DNA from: an uncultured Erysipelotrichaceae bacterium
Lineage (GTDB): Bacteria > Bacillota_I > Bacilli_A > Erysipelotrichales > Coprobacillaceae
NCBI GenBank assembly: GCA_900550005.1
Contig: URQL01000047.1
Coordinates: 1-10,628, forward strand
Reading direction: 5' to 3'
Length of the DNA stretch: 10,628 nucleotides
Below the pieces are notes generated by a model that saw nothing but the letters and a program-made list of their open reading frames with translations, had not been told where the DNA came from and did not search any database. Shown in pieces: positions 1 to 7,917 of the stretch. A program made the position numbers and the translations under genes. The first letter of the stretch is position 1; every line of letters begins with the position of its first letter.

Positions 1-536
1 CCATCAAAAATGTTACGATTTTTTTGTTCTTCTTCAATATGAATATCAAATAATGTCGGATAAAAGAGCATTCTTTTTGTTTTTGGCTTTTTCAACCTCA
101 AACGTGTTAACCCAAAAAGATCGTAAAGATAAACATTTTCAAAATCATAAGTACATTCACCACAAAGAAAGGAATCTAAAATTAATTCTTGATCTTGATT
201 AGTTGTATTAAAAGTAAGATGAATGCGTTTTGTTTCATCATGTTGATATAAAATATAATGGCAGACTAAATCAAATTCAATAAACCCACTAGCAAGTAAT
301 AAGTGGGGTTGTTGAATCGTAATTTTAGCTTTCGTTTCTTTTTTTGAATGACTGATTGAAGGAAAATGACAAACCAATGAAAGACGATTACGATCAAAAA
401 GTAAACCTAAATGAAGCAACCATGGAAGTATTCCTTCAAGTAAAAAGAGTACAAGTAAAAAAGGTTGACTAAAAAAATACAAACCTAACAAAGTTAAAAT
501 AACGATGCTTAAGTATAAAGTACTCGTTTTTCTCAT
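1..536 (-). CDS. DUF58-family membrane protein, N-terminal part (3' end outside window)
   Basis: An open frame starts at the ATG at 534-536, directly after the MoxR stop codon (TAG then ATG), and runs off the window edge after 178 codons with no stop. An AGAGG ribosome binding site lies at 546-550 inside the MoxR 3' end. The protein starts with two closely spaced hydrophobic segments (about residues 7-23 and 25-46). A beta-rich stretch follows, with the sequence YDLFGLTRLRL at about 138-148, which resembles the DPFGLFR-like signature just before the DUF58 core. The gene directly follows a MoxR ATPase gene, the classic MoxR-DUF58 pairing. DUF58 proteins often carry a VWA-like fold and are thought to act with MoxR in assembling envelope or metal-containing complexes; the exact role is unknown. 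The family call rests on the N-terminal architecture and the neighbour, because the DUF58 core itself lies outside the window. Confidence 0.8.
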   Translation of the reverse strand, partial: MRKTSTLYLSIVILTLLGLYFFSQPFLLVLFLLEGILPWLLHLGLLFDRNRLSLVCHFPSISHSKKETKAKITIQQPHLLLASGFIEFDLVCHYILYQHDETKRIHLTFNTTNQDQELILDSFLCGECTYDFENVYLYDLFGLTRLRLKKPKTKRMLFYPTLFDIHIEEEQKNRNIFD

Positions 537-1484
537 CTAGTTTGACCTCTTTGTCATAATTGGTGGTTTAATTTCATCAAGGATTTGATTTAAAATATCT
601 TTTTCGCTTACCCCTTCAATACGTGCTTGTGGTCTAAGAACAAGACGATGTGCACAAACATCAACAAATACATATTGAACGTCTTCTGGTGTAACATAAG
701 TTCTTTCTCTTAAAATCGCGCTTGCTTTAGCCATTTGTGTCAAAGCAAGAACACCACGAGGAGATACTCCAAGTTCAACTAAAGGTGCTTCACGTGTTGC
801 TTCACACAAATGGATTGTATAAAGCAGTACTTCATCACTAATTTTAATAGAAGTTAAATAGTTTTGTATTTCTTTAATATTTTGTTTTGTTACAACGGGT
901 TGAATATATTCAAGTGGATTCGTATAACGATGTGATTTAATAATTTTTAATTGATCTTCACTACTTGGAAAACCAATGGATAATTTAATCATAAAACGGT
1001 CTAATTGAGATTCAGGTAAAGGTTGTGTACCAGCACTACCAATTGGGTTTTGTGTTGCAATACAAATAAAAGGATCAGGTAAAGGATGAACAATACCATC
1101 AACACTGACCGTACCTTCTTCCATTGCTTCAAGTAATGCTGCTTGTGTTTTAGGTGAAGTACGGTTGATTTCATCAGCTAAAAGAAGGTTACACATTGAT
1201 GCTCCTGAACGGAATTCAAATTCATTCGTTTGACGATTAAGCATTGAAAACCCAGTAATATCTGAAGGTAAAGTATCCGTTGTAAATTGGATACGTTTAT
1301 AGTCTAAATCAATTGCTTTTGAAAAAGCTAAAGCTAAAGTTGTTTTCCCCATACCAGGTACATCGTCAAGTAATACATGTCCTTGAGCATAAATAGCCAT
1401 TAATACTTTTTCTACGACTTCATCTTTTCCAATAAATGCTTTTTTTACTTCGTTAATAATATGTTGTGATTGTTCTAATATCAT
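537..1484 (-). CDS. MoxR-family AAA+ ATPase
   Basis: This is a 315-residue cytoplasmic AAA+ ATPase of normal MoxR length. Visible motifs are Walker A (DVPGMGKTT, 41-49), Walker B (LLADEINR, 101-108), sensor 1 Asn146 in IATQNPIG, the arginine-finger region LDRF (161-164), and sensor 2 in GVSPRG (Arg243). All catalytic positions look intact. The MoxR lid domain forms the C-terminal third. MoxR ATPases are regarded as chaperone-like machines that remodel or activate partner proteins, usually VWA or DUF58 proteins encoded next door, and a DUF58 gene follows here. The start ATG overlaps the stop of the histidine kinase gene in an ATGA tetranucleotide, with a GGGGA ribosome binding site 6 nt before it, so the two are probably translationally coupled. 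Placing this module behind a kinase and an LRR surface protein is unusual. The ATPase call is very secure; the client is inferred. Confidence 0.96.
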   Translation of the reverse strand: MILEQSQHIINEVKKAFIGKDEVVEKVLMAIYAQGHVLLDDVPGMGKTTLALAFSKAIDLDYKRIQFTTDTLPSDITGFSMLNRQTNEFEFRSGASMCNLLLADEINRTSPKTQAALLEAMEEGTVSVDGIVHPLPDPFICIATQNPIGSAGTQPLPESQLDRFMIKLSIGFPSSEDQLKIIKSHRYTNPLEYIQPVVTKQNIKEIQNYLTSIKISDEVLLYTIHLCEATREAPLVELGVSPRGVLALTQMAKASAILRERTYVTPEDVQYVFVDVCAHRLVLRPQARIEGVSEKDILNQILDEIKPPIMTKRSN

Positions 1485-3190
1485 TGTTCATCCCCATTTC
1501 TACTTTGTTGTTTCTTCATTAAAAATTCTTGTATTGCTTTTTCAATTTGTTCAAAATTAGCTGGTTTTTCAAAATGGCCATCCATTCCTGCATCTAATGA
1601 CAATCTTTGATCCTCTACAAAAGCGTCCGCTGACAAAGCAAACATTGGTATACTTTTAGCGTCCATTCGATCTAATGCACGAATTTTTCTTGCTGCACTT
1701 CGCCCATCAAGTCCAGGCATTTGAATATCCATTAAAATACAATCATAATAATTTGTATCATGATTTGCAAAAACTTCTACAGCCTGATTTCCGTCTTCAA
1801 CATGGTCAACAATAGCCCCTTTTGCTTCTAGGATACTGCATCCAATTTCGGCATTGATTTCGTTATCTTCAGCATATAAAACATGTTTTCCCTTAAAGTT
1901 CCATTTAAATGTAGAAAGTGTATTTTTCTTTTTCAAAGGAACATAAGCTTTATCTGAAATTTTCAAATTAATAAATACAGAAAAGTCTGACCCTTGTCCT
2001 TCTTTACTATCGACGACAATTTCGCCACCCATTAAACTTATAATTTGATCAGCAATCGCCATACCTAAACCACTACCACCATAATTTTTAGTAATTTGGG
2101 TACTTTCCTGTTCAAATGGTTTAAAGATATGGTTTATAAATTCCGGTGCCATCCCTATTCCTGTATCATGAACGCGTAACATTAAGTCCATCGAATCATC
2201 TGTTCTTTGCATCAAACGAAATGTCACAACGATTTCTCCTGACTTTGTAAATTTTTGAGCATTGGATAAGAAATTGGATAAAACTTGGCTTAATCTTAGT
2301 TCATCACCTAAAACATATTCATCACCAATTCCATAATATTCAACACGAAAATCTACTCCTTTAGCCTCAATATTCTTTTTAAATAAAGAACTTAACTTAT
2401 CTCCTAAATCACGAATACGGAAAGGTTGATTATCTAATTCTAACTTACCTGCTTCAATTCTTGACATATCCAATATATCATTGATTAAAGAAAGTAAATG
2501 AAGCGACAACACATCTGCCTGATTAATATAGTACATCAATTCATCTTCGGGTTGAAGTTTTTGTTTTGCTAAAATGAGCATCCCAATGATTCCATTCATT
2601 GGTGTACGAATTTCATGAGACATTCTTGATAAAAAGGCTGTTTTTGAATCAGAAATTTCACCCATTTGTTTAATTTCTTCCATCAATTGTTTTTCTTTAT
2701 CTTTTTCTTTGGTTTGATCTTCAAAAGTAAAAATATCATAATGTCCATCAAATCCATTTATAATATCAAGTAAAATACTTGTATTACCTACTTCAATTTC
2801 TTTTTCAATTTTATCTGTTCCATTCCAAACAATATAATTTGTCCACTCTTTTTTAGCTTGTATTTCACCAAATAAGCTTACAAATAAATACTCCAAATCA
2901 TACTTTAAACGTTCACGATTCATTTGCAAAACTTGATCTAAAGACTCCGATATAAATACCGGAATCTTTGTTTTAGAATCAACAACAATATACATACGGT
3001 CATGTAATTTATCAATTGTATAAAACGAAGAAATTACAGGTCCTTCTTTAAGAATACCTTTTTTCTTTTTATAGAACAAATAACTAAGATAATTAGAAAC
3101 GATAATTAGTAATAGGATAACTATGATTCCTAACATAATTTTAAACAAACTGCTTTCAGCCTTAATTACTTCTTTAATCAATTCGTTCAT
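1481..3190 (-). CDS. Membrane hybrid sensor histidine kinase with C-terminal receiver domain
   Basis: Residue numbers count from a GTG at 3197-3199; subtract 3 for the preferred ATG at 3188-3190, which gives 569 residues. One transmembrane segment (about 19-43) is followed by KKKK, which predicts an outside N-terminus of under 20 residues. A divergent PAS-like domain fills about 55-165 and ends in FTFEDQTKEKDKEKQL, like the usual PAS-to-kinase linker. HisKA has SHEIRTPMNG with phospho-accepting His195. HATPase_c has an N-box with Asn313, a G1 box DTGIG (345-349) and a G2 box GGSGLGM (374-380). The receiver (about 437-562) has acidic residues Glu444/Asp445, phospho-acceptor Asp491 in LMDIQMPG, Ser523 and Lys545. 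No HPt domain follows, so phosphate on Asp491 needs an external HPt protein. The gene overlaps the LRR gene by 17 nt upstream and MoxR by 4 nt downstream. The stimulus is unknown. Confidence 0.95.
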   Translation of the reverse strand: MNELIKEVIKAESSLFKIMLGIIVILLLIIVSNYLSYLFYKKKKGILKEGPVISSFYTIDKLHDRMYIVVDSKTKIPVFISESLDQVLQMNRERLKYDLEYLFVSLFGEIQAKKEWTNYIVWNGTDKIEKEIEVGNTSILLDIINGFDGHYDIFTFEDQTKEKDKEKQLMEEIKQMGEISDSKTAFLSRMSHEIRTPMNGIIGMLILAKQKLQPEDELMYYINQADVLSLHLLSLINDILDMSRIEAGKLELDNQPFRIRDLGDKLSSLFKKNIEAKGVDFRVEYYGIGDEYVLGDELRLSQVLSNFLSNAQKFTKSGEIVVTFRLMQRTDDSMDLMLRVHDTGIGMAPEFINHIFKPFEQESTQITKNYGGSGLGMAIADQIISLMGGEIVVDSKEGQGSDFSVFINLKISDKAYVPLKKKNTLSTFKWNFKGKHVLYAEDNEINAEIGCSILEAKGAIVDHVEDGNQAVEVFANHDTNYYDCILMDIQMPGLDGRSAARKIRALDRMDAKSIPMFALSADAFVEDQRLSLDAGMDGHFEKPANFEQIEKAIQEFLMKKQQSRNGDEQ

Positions 3191-6100
3191 CCACTTCACT
3201 CTCCTTATTTAAGCCGATGATTTGATTAAATAATGCATTGGCTTTTTCATCATCGTAATTAGGATTTTCTGTATTTTCCATATAGCCTAATAATGCATAT
3301 TTCCATACTTTACGATACGCATCTTCTTGTCCTTCTGGTAGCACTACTTTGAATCCTTCATTATCTTCACAACCAAATCTAAATCCATAATCTTCTCCTT
3401 CATTTGAACAATAATTCCCGTTATCATCATAGTAACTATAAAAATCAATAACATTAAGTTCAGGTATACTTAAAGATTGTAAAGTAATTGTTTTTAGATT
3501 TTTACATCCATCAAAACATCCGATAACTTTACCCGTATCATAAGTAATACCACTGGCAAATTTATTGATACTTGCTGGTAATGTAATTTCTTCAATGGCT
3601 GTATAACTAAAGTAATCTCTCCATGTTTCTAATTGACAATGATCTGAGAAAATGACTTTCTTCAAATTTGAACATTGAGAAAAGATTTCGCGATCAAGTG
3701 GATCAATATAATTAAAAGTAAATGGATCAAAAACAGATAATAAATTGCTTCCATCTATGTAGACTTCATCAATATTGCGACAACCATAGAATGCACGCAT
3801 TGCTACAGATCGTACATTTTCTAATAATTCGACTTTACCACTAAATGAAGAGCCAAAGAAAGCGCATTGTCCAATTGTCTCTAATGAATGAGGGAAACTT
3901 ACAGATCCATTGATTTGTGTATAATAGAAAGATTGTTCTCCTATATTTTGTACACCCTCTCCAAATTCTACATTACCATCAATAGTTGAATTTTTAAAAC
4001 AATACTTATCAACAGTAGGTCCTCCTTGAATAGAAACATTTCCCTCTATGATACAATTACCAAAGGCTGTTTGGCCTGTAGTTACTAATGAACTTGGTAA
4101 ATTTAAATCACCACCAATATAACATCCGTAAAAAGCACCTTGACCTAAAGAAGTCAGATTATCATTAAATTGTATTCCATGTGAAAAATTACAAAATCTA
4201 AATGCTTCTAATCCAATTGATTCTAATGAATCAGGTAATACAAGTTCCCTATATAAAATTTGACTACTTTCACTTTCTCCACCAAAGCAAAAATTACCAA
4301 TACTAACTAAATTTGGTGGAAGAATTAAATTGCCTTCAATTTCAGTAGCGTAGAAAACTTCATTGTTCAATTCTGTTAGCTTATCCAAATGGCTCATATC
4401 ACCATCTACGATACAAGTGTTAAAAACACTCGCTCCTAAATACTCTAAACTACTAGGTAAGACAATTGAATTTTCAACATAAGATTTAAAAAAGGCTTCA
4501 TCTCCTATTTCTCGTACATTTTTCAATGAATCGTTATCAAGCGTGATTCCATAGCTTCCTTTAAAAGCTTTGAATCCAATTACTGTTGTATTATCTAATA
4601 AGCTTACATCATCAAAATATAAATTAGCTCCTCTCAATAATGTTTTCTCGTTATTTTCACTAGAAATAGAATAAAGTAATTTACCTCCAGCTTGTTCATC
4701 AATATAACATTGATCGATAAGTGCATCAAAAGTATAAGTATATCCATAATCATCTGATGTTTCCGGATATCCAATTGAATCAATCGGTCTATAAACATCA
4801 ATATAGGATGGAACTAAATTATTTGCAACATCCCGATAGTAGTCATAAGCAAAAGCTGGATTATAATCATTTTCAAAATTTGCTTCTTTTGCGCTAAATG
4901 CCATGTAGTATAAATAGTTATCATTAATAAATGCATCTTCTTCCACTTCAATGTTGTCTTTAGAATAAGAAACAAATCCAGCTAATGAAGTGCAGTCTTT
5001 AAATGCTTCAATACCAATCTTTTTAATGCTTTCTGGTAATTCAACAAACTCTAAAGAAGAATTATCTTTAAATGCATTTCCATCGATTTCAATAACTTTT
5101 GATCCTGTTTTTTGTTCAACAGCTTGAACGGTATCTTCATTAAATTCTGTTAAATCATCAGGAGTGCTTAATAATACTAATCCATCATTTTTCTTTAAAT
5201 AAGTAAATCCTTGATCTTCAATTTTTTCAATGTTTTCACCTTGTAAGATATTTTGTGCATATTGATCACCTAACTCCTCTTTCCACTCATTGTAATATTG
5301 TTCATATTGATTTTTAGGAACATAAACTTTAACATTATCGGATTCAAAAGGTGAACTTTTTGAATGACTAATCGTAACAGGATTTAAAGTATCAATATAA
5401 ATTTCTTTAATATTACTTGAAGCAAACGCTTGATCTTCAAAGAAGACATCTTGATTTGAAGAAGATAACATGACTTTTCTAACTTTGTCAGCATTAATAA
5501 ATGCATTTGCACTAATAATTTGAACAGTATCAGGTATTTCTACCGTCCCTGTTACATCATCTAATACACGATATAAAATTGTTTTATCATGACTCATTAA
5601 AAATTGATCATCTAAATAAAGATCATAATCTACACCATCTTCGTTAACAACATTAACATCAAATGTAGAAAAATAATTAATGTAATATCTCAAATACAAT
5701 CCATCTGGAACATAAACATTTTTCATAACTTTATCAAAAATATCTGCATCTGCATCCGAAAAAGTTGGGAATGTTTCAGAACTCAAATGATATTTTTCAA
5801 TATAATCAAGAGCAGGTATTTGAGTTACTGTATCTGGTACAGTAACTTCTGTAAATGTTAGTGGAACATTATAAAGTTCTGTTTCTTGTTTATTGTAGAT
5901 TGATCCATCTACGCTACTATAACTCTCATTATTTTGATCAACAATGTATTCATTATTAACAAAAATAGATCCCTCATAACCTTGATCATTTACATTTAAA
6001 TAATCAATATTAGTCACAGTTTGTGGAATAGTAATAGAATTTAAATTTAAAATTTGATAAGTCGTCGTATACCATGAAATCCATTCACCAGTATCCAAAT

Positions 6101-7730
6101 CAGGATAAGAATCAACCGTAATGGAATCAAAAAGATGAACATATTTAATCCCTTCAGGAATAACTAAATCATCAACACTGTCATCAACATGAACAAGGCA
6201 TTGTGAGTATAATAAAGAAGGATTTTCATTTTGAATCCAATAAACTTTATATTTATCTGAATCGATATCTTCTTTATTCATATAAACTTGCTCAATACCC
6301 GAAGTTTGACATGAATGTTCAAAACCTTCATTTTCGTTTTTATAATAAAATCCGGAAATAATTTCTGATAAACTTTCTTTCCATCCACCATTTTCTCTTA
6401 GTGCGAATTCATCTTCATCATTTATAAAATAATTATTAGTTTCTTGTGGTACATATGTATCTTCCATATTTTGATATCGAGTAATTTCTTTATTATTCTT
6501 TGTATAATAGGCATCTACTGCTTTATTTAAATCGTATGTATCTCCAATATTCATTCCTCTTATATAAGGATTCATTTTATCATTTGTGTAGATGTAAACA
6601 GAAGTATCATAGATTGGAAAAGTGTATTCATAATCTTGCCATTTTTCATTTTCCGCAAAGCGATATTGTAACGTAACAGTATAAGAGTCTCCTGAAACTT
6701 TCTTACCTATACAATCCGATTTAATTCTAAAAAATTTTCCATCAAATGCACTATAACGATAAACTTCTTTGGCGTCATATAAATTCTTTTCGTTATCCAT
6801 AGCATAGGCATTAAAAGAATAAAGAATTTTTTCCTCTGTAATAGTTTCCCCATCATGAAACACATAGAAATCCGATAAATATAAATTATTTTTATTACTA
6901 TCTAAATAAAAATAATACGTTTTCTTATCCTCAGGTCGAATTAATCCTCCATTTCCTTGATTTAATCCATTATCAGGAAAAGAAGGTGTTTTATCTTCAT
7001 CACCGTCACCACCAAGAAAATCTTGACGAGCATCCGAAGGTCTAGTAGGCGTAATTTCTGTTGGTGTGTCAGGCATATTAGGATTATCTGGAGAACTTGG
7101 ATTATCTGGAGTTGATGGAGTAGAAGGATCATCTGGTGTAATCGTACCAGAGTTATTCTTGTTATTGTCATTTGAAGAAGAGTTATCAGCAGAAGGTTTA
7201 TTTGGATCAATGATAATAATATCACTATCCTTATTATCATCACCTCGGCCAATTGAAGAACTATCATCAGATGGTTTACTTGGATCAACAATGATTGTTG
7301 TATTATCTTGGTTTTGATCTTGTGAAGAGTTGTTGTTTTCATTATCTGTTGTTGTAGGATTATGATTGATTTCAATTTCTTGTGTAACATTATCATTATT
7401 TAAAATATTATCTTCTCTTGTTTGAGTTGTTTGATCTAATAAATTATTATTTCTATTTTGAAATAGAATAGCATTACTTAATTTATTTTCTTTAAATTTA
7501 TTTTCTGCATCTCGATCTTGTTCTAATGAATTGCTATCATCTTGACCACTTTGATTTGATTGAGACATACTATCATCTTGAAATTGAACTTGATTTTGAT
7601 TTAATGAATTAGCAGAAAATTGTGGAGAAAAATTATACCCATTTTGCACTAATTCAAAAACACCAAAACCGACTCCTCCAGCAACAAAAGCAGGTATAAC
7701 GATTTTAATTAACCTATAATTATTTTTCAT
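3174..7730 (-). CDS. Giant BspA-like leucine-rich-repeat (LRR_5) surface protein, N-terminally anchored
   Basis: A 1518-residue extracytoplasmic protein. Residues 7-28 form one hydrophobic segment after a basic N-terminus (signal anchor or signal peptide; no convincing cleavage site or lipobox). Residues 40-265 are a low-complexity Asn/Gln/Asp/Ser stalk turning Pro-rich (repeated PDNP, PDTP), with a duplicated VDPSKPS/IDPNKPS unit. Residues about 268-515 are rich in aromatics and predicted beta-rich, of unknown family. From about 520 come scattered LRR_5-like units (IPDTV, LPESIKKIGIEAFKDC), then regular 23-residue repeats at 1075-1325. Such Treponema/BspA-type LRRs generally mediate adhesion or protein binding. 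The C-terminus is charged, with no LPXTG signal or second membrane segment, so anchoring must be N-terminal. AAGGGTG at 7737-7743 lies 6 nt before the ATG. It is first in an operon with a histidine kinase, MoxR and DUF58, suggesting an envelope-sensing partner role; the ligand is unknown. Confidence 0.93.
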   Translation of the reverse strand: MKNNYRLIKIVIPAFVAGGVGFGVFELVQNGYNFSPQFSANSLNQNQVQFQDDSMSQSNQSGQDDSNSLEQDRDAENKFKENKLSNAILFQNRNNNLLDQTTQTREDNILNNDNVTQEIEINHNPTTTDNENNNSSQDQNQDNTTIIVDPSKPSDDSSSIGRGDDNKDSDIIIIDPNKPSADNSSSNDNNKNNSGTITPDDPSTPSTPDNPSSPDNPNMPDTPTEITPTRPSDARQDFLGGDGDEDKTPSFPDNGLNQGNGGLIRPEDKKTYYFYLDSNKNNLYLSDFYVFHDGETITEEKILYSFNAYAMDNEKNLYDAKEVYRYSAFDGKFFRIKSDCIGKKVSGDSYTVTLQYRFAENEKWQDYEYTFPIYDTSVYIYTNDKMNPYIRGMNIGDTYDLNKAVDAYYTKNNKEITRYQNMEDTYVPQETNNYFINDEDEFALRENGGWKESLSEIISGFYYKNENEGFEHSCQTSGIEQVYMNKEDIDSDKYKVYWIQNENPSLLYSQCLVHVDDSVDDLVIPEGIKYVHLFDSITVDSYPDLDTGEWISWYTTTYQILNLNSITIPQTVTNIDYLNVNDQGYEGSIFVNNEYIVDQNNESYSSVDGSIYNKQETELYNVPLTFTEVTVPDTVTQIPALDYIEKYHLSSETFPTFSDADADIFDKVMKNVYVPDGLYLRYYINYFSTFDVNVVNEDGVDYDLYLDDQFLMSHDKTILYRVLDDVTGTVEIPDTVQIISANAFINADKVRKVMLSSSNQDVFFEDQAFASSNIKEIYIDTLNPVTISHSKSSPFESDNVKVYVPKNQYEQYYNEWKEELGDQYAQNILQGENIEKIEDQGFTYLKKNDGLVLLSTPDDLTEFNEDTVQAVEQKTGSKVIEIDGNAFKDNSSLEFVELPESIKKIGIEAFKDCTSLAGFVSYSKDNIEVEEDAFINDNYLYYMAFSAKEANFENDYNPAFAYDYYRDVANNLVPSYIDVYRPIDSIGYPETSDDYGYTYTFDALIDQCYIDEQAGGKLLYSISSENNEKTLLRGANLYFDDVSLLDNTTVIGFKAFKGSYGITLDNDSLKNVREIGDEAFFKSYVENSIVLPSSLEYLGASVFNTCIVDGDMSHLDKLTELNNEVFYATEIEGNLILPPNLVSIGNFCFGGESESSQILYRELVLPDSLESIGLEAFRFCNFSHGIQFNDNLTSLGQGAFYGCYIGGDLNLPSSLVTTGQTAFGNCIIEGNVSIQGGPTVDKYCFKNSTIDGNVEFGEGVQNIGEQSFYYTQINGSVSFPHSLETIGQCAFFGSSFSGKVELLENVRSVAMRAFYGCRNIDEVYIDGSNLLSVFDPFTFNYIDPLDREIFSQCSNLKKVIFSDHCQLETWRDYFSYTAIEEITLPASINKFASGITYDTGKVIGCFDGCKNLKTITLQSLSIPELNVIDFYSYYDDNGNYCSNEGEDYGFRFGCEDNEGFKVVLPEGQEDAYRKVWKYALLGYMENTENPNYDDEKANALFNQIIGLNKESEVDERID
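3201..3206 (-). promoter_or_regulatory. Ribosome binding site that decides the kinase start
   Basis: AAGGAG on the minus strand lies 10 nt before the ATG at 3188-3190 but only 1 nt before the in-frame GTG at 3197-3199. The ATG is therefore the better start. The site sits inside the 3' end of the LRR gene, which fits translational coupling. Confidence 0.75.
3785..4560 (-). repeat. Array of 23-residue LRR_5/TpLRR repeats within the surface protein
   Basis: The repeat unit reads roughly F-x-x-C-x-I-x-G-x-L-x-LP-x-S-L-x-x-IG-x-x-A-F. Anchor phenylalanines fall at residues 1080, 1103, 1126, 1149, 1177, 1200, 1223, 1245, 1268, 1291 and 1314. Spacing is 23 except for one 28-residue step (1149-1177) and one 22-residue step. 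The copies are clearly related in protein but diverged in DNA, so this is an old array under protein-level selection, not a recent DNA expansion. Confidence 0.85.
7173..7298 (-). repeat. Two-copy direct repeat in the surface-protein stalk
   Basis: Residues 145-160 and 171-186 are near-duplicates, (I)IVDPSKPSDDSSS and IIIDPNKPSADNSSS, offset by 26 codons (78 bp). The two DNA copies share long stretches such as GGATCAA and TTGAAGAA. This looks like an in-frame tandem duplication of a spacer segment, a way for the stalk to change length. Confidence 0.7.
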
Positions 7731-7736
7731 TTATTT

Positions 7737-7743
7737 CACCCTT
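7737..7743 (-). promoter_or_regulatory. Ribosome binding site of the LRR surface-protein gene
   Basis: AAGGGTG on the minus strand lies 6 nt before the ATG at 7728-7730. No other ATG competes, so this fixes the start. Confidence 0.65.
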
Positions 7744-7775
7744 CTTCTTAGTTTGAATTTTATATATTCTTTCAA

Positions 7776-7804
7776 ATTATAGCAAATAGACCTTACAAAA
7801 ACAA
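7776..7804 (-). promoter_or_regulatory. Sigma-A-type promoter with extended -10 for the LRR-kinase-MoxR-DUF58 operon
   Basis: The minus strand has a perfect TATAAT (7776-7781) preceded by TGC, an extended -10. A TTGTTT -35 (7799-7804, three of six matches to consensus) lies 17 nt away. The predicted transcript start near 7769 gives a leader of about 40 nt. No comparable promoter is apparent between the downstream genes, so this is the likely operon promoter. The rest of 7731-7886 is A/T-rich with no gene and no convincing riboswitch. Confidence 0.7.
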
Positions 7805-7886
7805 TTATTTATCAACAATTTGGTTACTAGAATAACAAACATTTTATCCTTGTTTTTGAATTTTTGTTAGTGAATACATAGGCAAT

Positions 7887-7917
7887 AAAAACGAACACAC
7901 TTTTTAAAGTGTATTCG
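7887..7917 (-). terminator. Intrinsic terminator of the nuclease pseudogene
   Basis: On the minus strand, CGAATACACT and AGTGTGTTCG form a 10-bp stem (one G-U pair) with a short T/A loop, followed by five T. It starts directly after the TAG at 7918-7920. It also insulates the downstream LRR operon from upstream transcription. Confidence 0.8.

Noticed and set aside
3785..4560. CRISPR-like or tandem DNA array suggested by the regular spacing
   Set aside because: The period is in the protein (23 residues); DNA copies are diverged, there are no spacers and the frame is continuous.
7066..7317. Plus-strand open frame of 83 codons
   Set aside because: It is antisense to the same Pro/Asp/Ser-rich stalk and reads as Gly/Ser/Leu repeats. 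No start signals or family were seen.
6962..7396. Minus-strand open frame of 144 codons inside the LRR gene
   Set aside because: It is an alternative frame of the low-complexity stalk. The product is a biased Leu/Ile/Thr/Gln string with no domain and no ribosome binding site, caused by repetitive codon composition.
7812..7840. Small TTTGTTA/TAACCAAA dyad upstream of the LRR promoter
   Set aside because: It is short, interrupted by a bulge and in A/T-rich DNA, so chance is likely.
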